From Hortaea werneckii (lineage: Eukaryota; Ascomycota; Dothideomycetes; Mycosphaerellales; Teratosphaeriaceae): a DNA stretch of 64,000 nucleotides. Position numbers and translations under genes: made by a program. The notes below the pieces were generated by a model. The model saw only the letters and a program-made list of their open reading frames with translations, searched no databases and was not told the DNA's origin. The stretch is from positions 434,001-498,000 of the forward strand of contig JBAOKB010000077.1 of the NCBI GenBank assembly GCA_037044905.1. Reading direction: 5' to 3'. Positions 11,150 to 23,039 of the stretch are shown here, one piece after another (position 1 is the stretch's first letter; the number at the start of each line of letters is the position of its first letter).

Positions 11150-12411
11150 ATGGCAGAGAAGGCCAAACCGGATGCGGTGGAAACGGCCCCGGACCCGGAT
11201 GAAGATGATCTGGATGACCTCGACGGTGAGATAGCATAAAGCCCTTTCACGGCTGTTGTGCGGCAATGGGGGATAAACATATTGGACATGGTAAATTGCT
11301 GACTCAATCCCCCACTCTGCTATACAGATGTCCTAGACCAATTCCAAGCGAAACCCTCTCAACCATCCGCCCCCTCCTCTGCCGCAGCAGCACCTTCCGC
11401 ATCCTCCTCTCATCCCACCGCCGCTGCAGCAGCAGACCCCACTCCCCGAGCAAATGCCGCCGCCGCCGCCGCCCCCGAGCCAGGCGAAGACGAGGATTTC
11501 GCCAAGCAGCTGCAAGCCGGGATGCAGAATCTCATGGGCGAACTAGGCGAGAACCCCGAAATGCAGCGGCAGTTTGAGGAGATGATGCAGGAGCTGATCC
11601 GGGCGGGGGCTGCTCCGGACGATAAGAAAGCCGGGGAGCATCTGCGACATGCGGCTGATGAGGCGGGGAAAGTGGGAGGAGCGGAGGGTGGTCAGACGGG
11701 TACGGGGCCCGCTGGTGCGACGGCTGGGACGGGGAGTGGGAGTAAAGAGGCAGCGGGGAGGAAAGCCGGGGCCGGTGCTGGTGGGACTGGTGGAGGAGGG
11801 GACTTCAACGACACGATCAGGCGGACGATGGAGCGGATGCAGGCTTCCGGGGACGCGGCCACAGCGGCTTCGACGTCCGGAGCCGCAGGCGGCGGTGGTG
11901 GTGGTGGGAGCGAAGAGGATCTGCTGGCGCAGATGATGAAGGAGCTACAATCCGGCGGAGGCGCAGGCGGCGAGGAGGACTTCAACAAGATGCTCATGTC
12001 TATGATGTCGCAGCTCACGAACAAGGAGATTCTGTATGAGCCGATGAAGGAGCTGGACGATAAGTTTCCGGATTGGTTGCGGAGACATGAGGATGCGGCG
12101 GATGTGGAAAAGGGGGAGATGGAACGGTATAAGGAGCAGCGGCGGTTAGTGCGGGAGATTGTCGCGCGGTTTGAGCGCAAGGAGTATAGAGATGAGAATG
12201 AGGAGGATAGGGAATATATTGTTGACAGGATGCAGAAGGTAAGAGGAATTCATTTTGCTTTCAAGGACGGGAGGGCGTTTGAAGAAAGGATATATGCTAA
12301 CTTTGGCAACAGATGCAAGCTCAAGGCTCGCCGCCGCCGGATCTTGTAGGCGATATGAGTGCTGCGCAGGAGGCTCTCGGTGATCTTGATCAGGGATGTC
12401 CGCAGCAGTGA
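11150..12411 (+). CDS. PEX19: Peroxin 19, peroxisomal membrane protein import receptor
   Basis: Three exons: 11150-11225, 11328-12238 and 12313-12411, with GT-AG introns of 102 and 74 bases (branch-like gctaac in the second). Joining gives the acidic N-terminal motif DDLDDLDDVLDQF, used in PEX19 for PEX3 binding. A Ser/Ala-rich linker follows, then the amphipathic helix GMQNLMGELGENPEMQRQF and the C-terminal cargo-binding part (YEPMKELDDKFPDWLRRH). The last four residues are CPQQ, a CaaX-type farnesylation box typical of PEX19, and they appear only after the second splice, which supports the gene model. PEX19 is the cytosolic chaperone and shuttling receptor for peroxisomal membrane proteins. 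Gly/Ala-rich low-complexity sequence lies in the middle of the protein. Confidence 0.93.
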
Positions 12412-12768
12412 TTTGTTTGAGCAAGCTGCGAAACCGAGCCATCGAACATCTGTGGTCTCTTCTTGTACATGCTGTACGTACTGCTGCCTTGTGATACCCA
12501 TGAAAAGCAATTTCTGCCCTCCTCTCCACGTCTGCTACCATATCGAAAGTATAAGCATGACGCCGAAACGTTCAGTCTGCGCATGAGTTCCGTGAGAACT
12601 TTCAGAATAGCGCTACAAAGTCTTGTGCACTCATCTTGGAGGCTCGAGTAGAAAGTGCCAGGATCGCTGACCCAGTGAACTGTCACTTTAAGGAAAAAGT
12701 CATCATAAAGCTCCGCCAACGCCATCGCTAAATACCAAGCAAAGTCCGTCCACGCAATTGTCGCGCTA

Positions 12769-13588
12769 CTAGGAAAGATCCATCATCATTTCATCGTCGT
12801 GCTGTTGCGCACGCACAGGTGCAGTATTCTCCTGCCCGTGCTCATAGTCGTGCATCGCGCCATCGCTCTCGACGAGCTCGGAAAACAGCGCGTCGTAATC
12901 GTCGTCATCGCTCCAAAGATGCTCGTGATGCGTCTCGTTTCGCTCTGATGAGAAGGTTTGACCTGGATGCTGTCCAGGCATGTACTCCAACAGGGCCTCC
13001 AGTTCCTGCTCCTCCTGCTGTGCGATCTCGTCTGCTTCGTCCTCCTGTGGCGGCTCGCTCGTCTGTGAGATCTGCATCGCGTTGCTTGATGTAGGGAGTT
13101 CGAAGTCTGCTTCTTCTTCCTCGGCCTCGGGAGGATCAGATGGTATCAACGGCGCTTCGCGTGCTTGTTCGGCTTCCCATGCTCGTTGGCGTTGCATAAA
13201 GTCAAGTCTCATGATCTAGGGCCCGGTTAGCTTCAATATCGGACTGCTACGGGCAATACAGGATAAAGAAAAGACCTACATCCTCTCCTCTACTCTCCCA
13301 TCTTTTGTCTTCCCTCCCCTCCTTGACCTTCCGCAAGAACATATGCCGCCTCTTCTCCTTCAGCTCATCCTGCTTTGGCACCTTGGCTTTTCTGACTTCT
13401 CTCTTCGGCTGCGTCGTGAATTTGGCAGGCTGCGATTTGCGCTCTTCACGGTTGACAGCTTCTTCGTTCATAAAGAAAATGTCCGGTCGGCGTCCATATA
13501 TGTTGGACGAGCGTGGCGAAAGCGGTGATGGGACGTGGGGTCGGAAAGCGTGAGCTGCACAGTCATGTGGATAGGTGATGGTGGTCAT
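12769..13588 (-). CDS. Uncharacterised acidic fungal protein, two exons
   Basis: Exon 1 is 13588-13280 and exon 2 is 13215-12769. The 64-base GT-AG intron holds a gctaac branch-like site, and both sides keep frame. The 251-residue product has a basic middle region (KREVRKAKVPKQDELKEKRR) that runs into a predicted helix (IMRLDFMQRQRAWEAEQARE). An acidic tail rich in Asp, Glu and Gln follows, including WSDDDDYDALFSELVESDG, which looks like a short acidic interaction motif. I do not recognise the family. The charge pattern suggests a nuclear or nucleic-acid-associated protein, but that is a guess. The gene converges with PEX19 and is divergent from TRAPPC2L. Confidence 0.65.
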
Positions 13589-13919
13589 CGCGAAGGCATA
13601 TGTACGCGATGTTGATGTGCAGTGGTGTCGTCTATGTCCGTAGCGAGATAGATGGATGCGATTGCGGCGTGACGCGCGACTCGCTCGGTCTACGCGCGAA
13701 AGTTACGCCAGTGACATAAGCTTGCATAAACCAATGTCTCCAAATGTGGCCTTAGGCACCCCACCAGCACCGACAACAGGACTGCAAGCACGAGTTTCCA
13801 TTCCATCGCCCATTGAGACTGTTGCGTAAATCGAGCCGCCAGATAAAGGAAGAACCCCCAAAGAAAACCCGGATGTGCCGCATATTTCAAGCCTAATCAC
13901 AAGTTCCACACATGGCGGC
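13589..13919 (+). promoter_or_regulatory. Shared divergent promoter region
   Basis: This 331-base gap separates two genes transcribed away from each other, so it must hold both promoters. No specific operator or TATA element can be named from sequence alone. An in-frame ATG at 13875 could extend TRAPPC2L by 15 residues. Confidence 0.4.
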
Positions 13920-14610
13920 ATGGAAACCCGCCAACCATCCATCGCAGCCATAGGCATAATAGGCCGCCACAACAACCCCCTACACATATCCCTCTTCCCC
14001 TCAACAACAACCAACTCCTCATCATCACCGGACAGACCTGGAGAAACCATCCCCCACCATGGCCGGGACAAGCTAGAATTCTCCTTCATGCTCAATTCCA
14101 GCCTGGACATTTTCGAAGCCCGGATGCCATCCAAAGGGATTGGGCATGATTTCGGCCTACTACACGCTCTAGACGAACGGATCGCGATGTACGGATGGCT
14201 GCTGAATACGGGTGTCAAGCTGATTATTGTGGTGGATATGGAAGGCGCATCGGGGAAGGCGGGGATGGGCGGGGTGAATGGGGCGGGACTTGGGCTGAGG
14301 GGAGGGGATTTGACGCCTGTAAGTGTTACGACCTTGAATAGCGTAATTACTGTTGTCGACTTGAGAGACAGAGACAGAGACGAAGAAGAAGTTGTGCTGA
14401 TTCATTTTGATCATTTGCGTCAAATAGGCTTTTCAGGCCTTACAAACTGCCTATATCAGGCTATTGAGGAATCCTTTCTATGTACCCGATGATCATGACC
14501 CGAAACTAGCCAAGGAGAAACGGGGCTCGTTGCAGATTACAAGCCCGCGCTTTATTCGGGAGGTGGAACGCATAGGCAAATCTTGGTACCCGGGTATCTC
14601 TGTCGTTTGA
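13920..14610 (+). CDS. TRAPPC2L: TRAPP complex subunit TRAPPC2L/Tca17-like (sedlin family)
   Basis: Two exons, 13920-14318 and 14428-14610, with a 109-base GT-AG intron (donor GTAAGT). The product has 193 residues. The family signature is at the N-terminus, PSIAAIGIIGRHNNPLHISL, followed by LEFSFMLNSSLDIFEAR, the longin-type fold of sedlin-like TRAPP subunits. The second exon gives the C-terminal helix (AFQALQTAYIRLLRNPFY) and the final strand with SPRFIREVERIGKSW. TRAPP complexes are tethering factors and Rab exchange factors in ER-Golgi and endosomal traffic; TRAPPC2L/Tca17 acts in assembly of the larger complex. I chose the ATG at 13920 because homologous N-termini begin shortly before PSIAAIG. 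Its 3' end lies 36 bases from the convergent F-box-like gene. Confidence 0.87.
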
Positions 14611-14646
14611 ATTGGGATTATTTTTGCCGCGCTTCCTGAAGGCCGT

Positions 14647-15447
14647 TTATCTGAGCCTTGTCTCTTCGACCACCACCTTCTCATGTTGGCTTCCGAGAAT
14701 GTGATGCGGTTCCTCCATGTATCCGTCCACCGTTTCCTGCGTATGGAGCAGCTTCCATCCTTCCTCGGTGTCGTATTCTTCTCTGATGACGACCCTGAAC
14801 TTGCGCGGACCTCCAGTCTGCGTGGTCAATCTCGACCGCTTGTACTCCCTTTTGATAGGCTTCCGTAGAGTCAGGCGGAACGTCAAGATCAGGCCTTGCG
14901 GTGGGGATGGCGGTAAGAAGCTGTGGATCATGGCCTGTATGAACCCGCAGTACTCGTCACGTTTTGCCACCGTATCGGTCGACAGGTCCATGCCCTCCCG
15001 CTGAATGTTGCGGTGAACCTCGTGCACGTCGTCCATGTCCAGTTGGAGTCGCTGGAGGTTCGGTAACTTCGTGCCTGGCCCCATGGGCAACATCTGTAAC
15101 ATCGTTCTGTCGAACCCCACGGCTTCGCCGTATACATCTCCGATCTGCACGCTGTGCACCAGCTCCAGGACAGGGTCTGCTGCGTTGCCAACCACCTCAA
15201 GCAGCTCCGCAATGTCTTCGAAGAAGAATGCGTTCTTCTGCAGCGGCTTGGTGACCGCGAGTGGCATGAATTCGCGGCGTAGCTGGCGATTCACTTGTAG
15301 GAGGCTTCTACAAGTGAATCGCCAGTACGTTGGCGCCAGCAGCACCCTGCCGTGCACTGATCTCGGCCCGGCCTCCTCTGTCGCGTGCTCGTATATTTCG
15401 AGCCGTAGCTCTGGCGGAATGCCCATAAAGGGCGAGGTGCTTGCCAT
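14647..15447 (-). CDS. F-box-like/2EXR-type fungal protein
   Basis: Single exon of 266 residues from the ATG at 15447. The N-terminus FMGIPPELRLEIYEHA is the short F-box-like (2EXR-type) motif found in large, lineage-specific ascomycete families, and it is followed by LLQVNRQLRREFMPL, which is also typical. No substrate-binding repeat is recognisable in the remainder. Such proteins are often assumed to be ubiquitin-ligase adaptors, but most are untested. The coding sequence contains a perfect 18-bp inverted repeat around codons 41-54 (see separate entry). The gene ends head-on with TRAPPC2L and marks the border of the gene-poor island to its right. Confidence 0.72.
   Translation of the reverse strand: MASTSPFMGIPPELRLEIYEHATEEAGPRSVHGRVLLAPTYWRFTCRSLLQVNRQLRREFMPLAVTKPLQKNAFFFEDIAELLEVVGNAADPVLELVHSVQIGDVYGEAVGFDRTMLQMLPMGPGTKLPNLQRLQLDMDDVHEVHRNIQREGMDLSTDTVAKRDEYCGFIQAMIHSFLPPSPPQGLILTFRLTLRKPIKREYKRSRLTTQTGGPRKFRVVIREEYDTEEGWKLLHTQETVDGYMEEPHHILGSQHEKVVVEETRLR
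15283..15325. repeat. Perfect 18-bp inverted repeat (hairpin) inside a coding sequence
   Basis: Left arm 15283-15300 reads ctggcgattcacttgtag; right arm 15308-15325 is its exact reverse complement; the spacer is 7 bases. It lies in frame within the F-box-like gene and encodes WRFTCRSLLQVNRQ on the minus strand. The mRNA would fold into an 18-bp stem. Confidence 0.95.
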
Positions 15448-18400
15448 GGCTGCCTGTGGCTCTCAGGGCAGCACACGGGGTCTTGGGGGGCTGCTGAGCG
15501 ATATGGTGGCCTTGTGGGAGGGTAGAAGATCTCTGAGAGCCGTTATGTGCTCTCTCTCGCGGTTCAAAAATGGTGCTGAAAGGTGTCTAAAGGACAATAT
15601 GGCGGCTCGTAGTGGGTCTGTGCTTTGAATAGCGAAAGCGCTTGGCGGGTGGCAATCAGTAGGGGAAGGCACGATTCAGCTTTTGGCTGACCTAATCATC
15701 CTTTGATTGTAGAGCGGTCACTCCCGTGCAGAGGCCTATGAAAGCCTCCCATTTCTTGCTTCCTGACCAAGACTTTTCTTCTTCATACTTAGTACGTACT
15801 CCCCTTCCACCCCCTACCCTTCGGTCAGTCCTTGCTAACCTTCTTCCTTAGCCCTGCGGCGAAGTGGCGGCTCACGCATCGCCTACTTCAAGCAGCCCTC
15901 CTGCATTGCACAGCGTGGAGAGGAATCGCTGCTGCAGCTCGAGCTGGTCGCGTAATTTTTGATGGCTCTCCACCTTCAATGGTGTGATACAACTACTTTT
16001 CATCAGTCTGTTGGGCCTTGTGCCTGGCACTGGAGAAGAGATTGTTCGTTGTCTGTGAATCTGTGACTGTGTGTTGCCATTGTCGTCGTGCTGTTGTCGT
16101 GCTGTTGATACTGTGAGGCACGCGTGAGCTGTGGCCGTGGTGTGCTGCGACCGTGATGCTGTAGGAGGGGGTGGAGGCACACAAAGGGCGGCGGCGGCAT
16201 CAAGTATCATCACGTAGCATCATTTGAGAGCATGTTTATGCCCTTCGTATGCTCGATCGAGTCTTATATTGTGTATTATCGTGCCGTTGTTGCATAGATA
16301 GCAGAGCCCCTGAGCCTACGCCGCTGCCAGAAGCTGCCTCTATCCGCCACCCCGTGCGGTAGCAGGCACACCGTAGGCCCGCAAAGGGGTACCAGAGCAT
16401 GAACAGCAGGTATTTATCATGCGAATCATCTTTACGCCTTTGCTGGGTACTCCTCGCCGCGAGCAGCGGCAGGAGTAGGCGGACGTCCTCTGGGTCCTTA
16501 GAGCCCCTAAGCACCCGGGCCTACCAGCTAGAGAAGCAGTGACCGTTCGCTACGGAGCGCATGGTATGGCAAACTGCATGTCAAAGAGGCGCCTATCCAG
16601 AAATACTTTGGGCAAAGCGAAAGGCTCTCCATAATCATTGGGACAGCTATGCGTACAGGCTGCAGGCTGCACTGTAGGCGGGCGCCTTTGGGCTCTTCGC
16701 CAGCAGAGACTCGCACGACGGCTCTACTGGCTACAATTGTCCAGACACCTTGAAAGCCATCGTCGAGTGCTGTGGCAGGGCGACGGGTCATGCAAACCAC
16801 CCCGGAGGTAGCACTGCTGTACGAAGCGTTGCAGGGCAGCGATGGAGCGTTCTGGCGGCCGCACGATACACCCTGCCCACGACGAGGCGAATACCGCGGG
16901 AATACAGAGGTCTCATCATTGGAGGCCCATGGGAGTTTATTGGAAGAGGTACCGCAGCCTCCACCATGCAGCAAGGCTTACGCTGCCCTTCCGCCCTTGC
17001 GGAGGTGTCGTGGGCACTCGCCATCATTCGCGCCACCCAGGCGAGAACACCGCCTTCGAGCATACGACATCGGCATCAACACAGGCGGCGGCATATTCAT
17101 GACGAATAGAGGAGCAACATGAACGCTTCGAGAAGAGAAAGGCTCTTGAGGCGCCAGGCGACCTCGTTTTCATCCTCCGGTGCTAATGCTAGGCAGCCAA
17201 AGACAGCAAACAGCAGCATCATTAATGATCACCGCGCCTTGTTGAAGAGCCAATTGTCATGGCTGACAAGCCGACAGACAAGAGGCGGTATCTGTGGAGG
17301 TTCCAATGGCATTGACATTGGGCAGCGAATCTCGCACGCCCAACGCACTCCCTTCCCAATTACGACCCGCCTCGCCTTCCGGTAGCGCCGGCTCGACAGT
17401 AGAAGAGCTGGATATGGAGGCGAAAGCATGGCAAGAGTTGGATAATAGCAGGTTCACAACTGAGACTGGCGAGAGGGCGCCGCTCCAAAGACCGCAGGGC
17501 CACTGGGTTCATCGACCACTCCCAATAGCAAAAGACATGCAACACCACCACGGCGACAAGCTTTGAACACCTTGCGGGCAATGGAACAATCGGACAAGGA
17601 CAAAGCCATGCGGCAGAGATGCAAGCGCCAGAGACCACAATATTGCCGATGTGGCCAAAGCCAAGACATGCCTAGACCTGTTGGCTTCGCCATGCCGCAG
17701 TTCTCCTCGCGAATCATGCCACAGCATAATGGCGGCATACCTGCTTCGCCATCTCGAGCCCCAAGAACGCCTTGGTGTTGGACTTTGTTGAGCATGCCCC
17801 AGGACAACGAGCAGGACAAGGACAATGAGCGTTGTCAAATAGCAAACAGTGCGGCATAATCCACGAAGGCGATGATACCGGTTCTGTATGAGCTGGCCGT
17901 CTCCAGCAACATGCTCTGAAAGCAACGAACAAGGCTTGTTTGCGATATGGCGTGCCAGTAAGACGCAAAGTCCATCCCATATGCAACCTGGTTGGAGATC
18001 TTTCGGGCACTACAAAGTACCAGCTGCGAAAGTCCCGGCTTCTTGAACAGCGATACTGACCTCCCTCCGGACTATTACGGCATCGAGGAAAAAGTCATTC
18101 AGTAAAGATATCTCTCCCGTTCAAGAGCGAGAAGGACGGGAGCTGACTGGGGCCGTGGGGACGAGCTGGGCTGGACAGCCAAGAGATTAGGGCTGTTGAG
18201 ACTTCCACCAATAGAGGCCGCCCAGTCAGCCAGCCCTGCCACCAAAGCATGGCAGGATACGCCTGCCTTTTGATAGGCATGCAACTCTCGAGTAATGCTC
18301 GGCAGCAGTGTAAGGGCAAAAGAATCAGGGTGCAATCAGCCCCAAGTTGGCTGGATTCCTCCTTCGTGATGGCTTGATAGGGCGTCCGGGCTCCGCTGAG

Positions 18401-19299
18401 ATGTCCTGATCGAAACTCTCCGGAATATAAGATTGATGGCCCCAGTATACTATCTTGTGGTTCTGTCTCTGGATGTCTCGGCTTTGCCTCATGCTCTTGA
18501 CGAGAGGAGCGAAACCCATCAATTCTTCGCCCAGCAGGTTGGTTTGACATCTCGGACCTGATCAGGACATCCGTATATGCCATTTGGTTGATGGTTGCCA
18601 CCGACAATCAACTCTCAAGGGTCCCTGGAGCGCCTGACGGTAGGAAGTCGTGAGTCGTTACAGCTTACGGGAATATACCTGATCATGGAGGTGCGACCGG
18701 CACTTCCAGGCGTCCACTGTGCCGGGGTTACGAGCACGGTTTGCAAGACGTCCAAGGTTTTTGGGCATGGCCCAGGACAGTGTCGCAGACCCGACTCTGA
18801 TCTCAATCGGAGCAAAGACAGCCGCAAGAGTCGATTGGGATTATGGCTGGGCTGAGATCACCAGGAAGCCTGTAGGACGTCTAGTTGGCAATCACAGTCT
18901 CTCACCAATGATCTCAAGAAGCCTCGAGCCTACACCCAGCAAGCTCCCCGTCGTCATTGCCGAGTTGAGGAGATCTTGAGGAAAGTCCAAGCGCTTGGGT
19001 TCCAGGTTGGCAATGGCGACGGAAAAAGGCTCAAAATCGTCCGACTTCGTCCATCGAAGTATAAGACGCGGTGCTGGAATATAAATCGGCCAGGATAATT
19101 TCGATGACACCACAATCTCCTTTACTGTCTTTTGGCCATCCATGGTCATAATACTGCGAAATCTTACGGGCCAGAATCCGATGAACGACGTTTCTTGCTG
19201 TGCTAGGCCGACCTGGCGTTCAAATGCTATCATGACCCAGTGGCCTTACGCTTCGACAAGCGCAAACGCCTGTCGCTAACATGAACCGCATGAACGAGG

Positions 19300-19690
19300 A
19301 TCTCGTATGGCAATGTCTCCGCCATGTCCATTCAGCCCGAAGCGTGCATTTGCGGTTTTCCGGATTCTTTCCATTGTTATCCCTACACGTCAGCTGAGTC
19401 CAGTGGACCGGTGTTATGGACAAGCTCTTATTTACTCGAGTCGAGTGGGGCGCAACGATGTTCTCGCTGTGCTCATTCGGCGTGGGTCATGGTTATGCAT
19501 TCCCACGAACGTTCTAAATGCTCGCCCAAAGATCCTTGTCAGACTTGATACTTCGGTCTTGATCAACAAGCGCTCCCTTCCGTCGAGATAAGTGGCCTAT
19601 GGCGATGCCCTCATTGTACTCATTCGGCCTGGAGCACATGTATGTGTCCTTCCGAGAGTTTCCATGGTTATCCGGAGATTCTTGCTCAGC
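19300..19690 (+). repeat. Degenerate tandem array, period about 145 bp (three copies)
   Basis: Three diverged copies start near 19304, 19450 and 19595. Each carries a motif resembling ctcattcggc(g/c)tgg shortly after a tggc/gcgatgt-type start. In one plus-strand frame the copies give Cys-rich fragments such as RCSRCAHSAWVMVMHS and a related CPHCTHSAWSTCMCPSES, which resembles a repeated zinc-binding pattern. Stops interrupt every frame, so any gene is decayed. Confidence 0.4.
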
Positions 19691-21401
19691 TCAATGGACT
19701 AAGTAAAGACTACGATCTTTTGCTTCGCGTCAGCCATTCGCATTCAAGCTTCCGACTAGCCTCGGGCGCTTTATGTCGTCTCTTGCTTGAGTTTCCATGC
19801 TCTTGTATCCATCGAAAAGCTCGTGGCAATGATGGTGTCGACGAAAGGGCAAGTGCTGTCCCTCCTTTTGCCTCTTCCCGGCTTCTCCCCTAAATATAAG
19901 GCTGTTCAATGGAGATGGCTATTCCATAAGGGAGTCGCTCAGGGCCCAGATCAACCCATTGCGCATGGCGCCAGCTGTTCTGCTTTGAGAACCACCATCT
20001 TGAAGAGGCCTTTTCCTGGCGCGATCCATCTCGTTGTGGCATAGCAAAGAGTCTGCGCTGGATGGTGCCCGCGCATGGTCGATGGCGGATGGCGGAATCT
20101 CAAACTCGCGCTCTTGTGGCCATGCTGTGAACCAAAGCTCTTGATTTCGCTCGGTTGCGGTGCCGTTGAGACTGGTTGCAGTTGCCTTTCTGGTCGTTCT
20201 TCGCCGTCGTAAATTGGTCCCTTTCGCGGGTCACGCGTCTTTGGGAAGGGAGTGTGGATTAAGCAGATTGCTCCCGGCTTGAAAGCAGTGCTCTGAGAGC
20301 ACGCCATGAGCACACTCCTCCACTCGCGTCTGCTCGCGTCTGCTCGTGTGTAACAATCTGGCTCGCTTCTCCCCGTTTAGTGGTGTTGGCACTGTCTTTG
20401 CCACCGTAAGGGCGCCACGAGGCTGTTGCATAAGCGAAGCAAGGGGCACGAGGAATGCGCATCAGCCAGACTGTGTCATCAAGTATGTCCGCTCGCTGCC
20501 CCTGTCTTCCTCCTTCTCGTCCGCCCAGTTTTTTGAAGGCGATTGCTGCTTGCATGGGCATCTGCGGCCTGAGGTGAATTGCCCGCAAGTGAGAGGGACG
20601 CGGCGCTGCCGGTACTGAAGTGAGCAGTACTGCTGGGTATGGGCCGATTCATGATGATATCGAAATGGGTTGGAATAGCAGCCAGTAAAGAGTGTGCTTG
20701 CCATTGAACCTCGCGGGTTTGATGCAGAAAGGCCGTCCGTTCTGAGCAAATCTACGCGACCGTCGCTTGAGGAGAGGTGGCACAAGGCCTTGGCTGTCTG
20801 CTGTGTTGAGCAGGCGGTCAAGGCCAGGCTAGAAAAGAACAGCTTATCATTTCGATGCTATGTAAGGACACTGCCTATGATGAAGACAAAAGCATGCAAA
20901 GCGATGGAGAAGTGTTGCGACGTGCAAAGCGTCTTTTGCCTGCAGGCAGCGTGTTGCAGCAGACACATCTCCGCTCAGAGCTCGAACACTAAGAAAGGGG
21001 GGACGAACACCACTTTCCCTCGAGTACGTGATACAAATGATAGGGCCTTCTGAGGCATGAAGAAACCATATGAGCTCCATCTTTGGAGTTCAGTGACACT
21101 CCCCATGGTGTTTATCAAGAGTGTTTGGCCTCAATGTCGCCGTTATTGCTTCCGAGGGCTCGCCGCGTCGGCAAGACACCGGCTCAGAAACAAAGGGATA
21201 TAAGTTCCGCGCACACCACTAACTCTCGCCCATCAGGGGCACAAGCGGAGGATTGGTGAGTTGGTAGGTAACTATAAACTCTCCATTTGTCTTTGATTTC
21301 GGTGGCAGCGAGCAGCAGAACAAAAATGGATGTGGTATGCAAATAGCATAACAAATCCTCAAATGTTCAAAATAAGCATCTGGTTCACACCAGTCCATAC
21401 C

Positions 21402-21421
21402 TTTTTTTTTTTTTTTTTTTT
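21402..21421 (+). repeat. Poly-T tract
   Basis: Twenty consecutive T. It could be the A-tail trace of a retroposed sequence on the minus strand, but no retroposon body is recognisable beside it. Confidence 0.8.
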
Positions 21422-22001
21422 GATGTTTGAGCACGTCGCAGCGTCGCTCATTGATGGCGAAAGGGATAAGGGAATGGGGGACTCACTTTTGGACCAATTG
21501 ATCTTGGTAGGCAGAAGCTGCATGGAGACCTTCCACCCAAGAAATCCACCGTCAGATCCGCCCTTTTGCATGAAAGAGGCCTTCTCCTCCAGAGGTGTTT
21601 GAGGATCCCCTTGGGAGAAGCGACTTCAGACGCGTAAGCCAGCGAATCTGGAAGTCAGCTTCAAAGGCGCTTTTTTGCCCACCGAGGGGCACCATCCAAT
21701 TTTTGTTGCATGGCTGGAAAACGCGCATCAACGCAGTATGTATTGCCTTGCAGACGCTGAATGTGCCTTGCAAGGTTCAGACGCGAATTTGCGGAATCTG
21801 ACAGGGCACGCAGGACACGCCCATGCCAGCAAATTGTGCAGAAGGCTACTATGACAATAGGCCTTTCTGTGAAGGTAGGACGTACGCCGACTTACAATAT
21901 TAAGAATGCGGCGCGCATTTCCGCGTGATTTAGATTTTTGCCATTCGGTTCAAGGCCATTCGAACTGGCGGCAGACAGCTGCCCCTACCAACCTCAGGGC
22001 C

Positions 22002-22090
22002 CCGGAGGTCCTGAAACCTCCAGAGGTCGGGCAAGCCTCAGAGGTTGGGCAAGCTTCAGAGGATGCGCAGGCCCCAAAGGTCGCGCACAT
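22002..22090 (+). repeat. 18-bp tandem repeat coding for a hexapeptide
   Basis: About five imperfect copies of an 18-base unit (type gaggtcgggcaagcctca). In the plus frame from 21906 to 22106 they encode PEVLKP, PEVGQA, SEVGQA, SEDAQA and PKVAH. The frame has only 66 codons and no other gene character, so this may be a remnant of a repeat-containing protein or a plain minisatellite. Confidence 0.6.
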
Positions 22091-23039
22091 CAAGTATGCT
22101 GCTTAGGCTCATAAAGCCATAACATCATCAGATTGGCGCTTCATGCTTGGAAATCACATGAGCTTCATCTAGTGAGTGTGCAGAGCAGCCTCAGAGCTGT
22201 CATGAGTTACCAGTGACCTCGACGCTGCCGACACGAGTCTTCGAGGCTGGAAATCCGGCCGGCGAGACTCCGGCGGCAAAGGCAGCCTTTATTAATATTG
22301 CAAAGCAGTCGAGCTCTCGGCTTACGAGCCAACAAGAAAAACCAGGTGCGCCTCCCCCTCTCCTATGTGGTCTTTAGCGGTGTGTGTGTGTTCAAATTCG
22401 GAAATCCTTCCCATGATTTCCGGATTTGAACAAAGAGAAACCAGAACAAATACCAGCCTCCGGGCACATTACCTTTCTTTTTTCCCTTTTTTTTGGCCCC
22501 TTGTGCCCTTCTTCTCCTGCTACTGCTCCGCTACCCTCAGGGGAAATGATCCAAGGACGGAGTCCTCTTTTTGACCATCAATGATGTTCACAAAGATGCC
22601 AGCCAGAGGGGGGTGTGAGCCAGCTGGAGGAGAGCCGGCGTTCGAACCCCCTGACGGCCAGCTTGCTTTGGCGTTGCGGCCCCCTTTTGCCCCTACCATC
22701 CACGGAAACGCGTGTTTTGATTGACAAAACGATTTCCCGAGGGCTGAGCTCCATCGCCATCTTCAAAAGATCATGCAATGCAAATATCAAAGCAGTATGC
22801 TCTGTGTTGTGGTATTGGGGCCCTGCAGGGGCAAAGCTGATCCGCAGTTCGAATCCGGCCTCTGCTTCATCTCCGCTTGCTTTTCGCCCTTTGAGAACCC
22901 CCTCACGCGACAAGAGAGCCTTCACAAACACCAGCACCCTTAATACAAGGTGGTTGTGCGAAGATAGGGGCGATCGAGCACCATAAGGCGATGTGTGCTC
23001 CAAAACAGCCAACTAGGCGTTCACGCGCGCACTGTACGC

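Noticed and set aside
16750..17570. Overlapping plus-strand frames as a single broken gene
   Set aside because: Fragments can be strung together only by crossing many stops; no family or splice pattern supports it.
22628..22870. tRNA-like B-box sequences (gttcgaacccc near 22632 and gttcgaatccgg near 22854)
   Set aside because: The flanking bases do not form the five-pair T-stem, and no D-arm, anticodon arm or acceptor stem fits on either strand.
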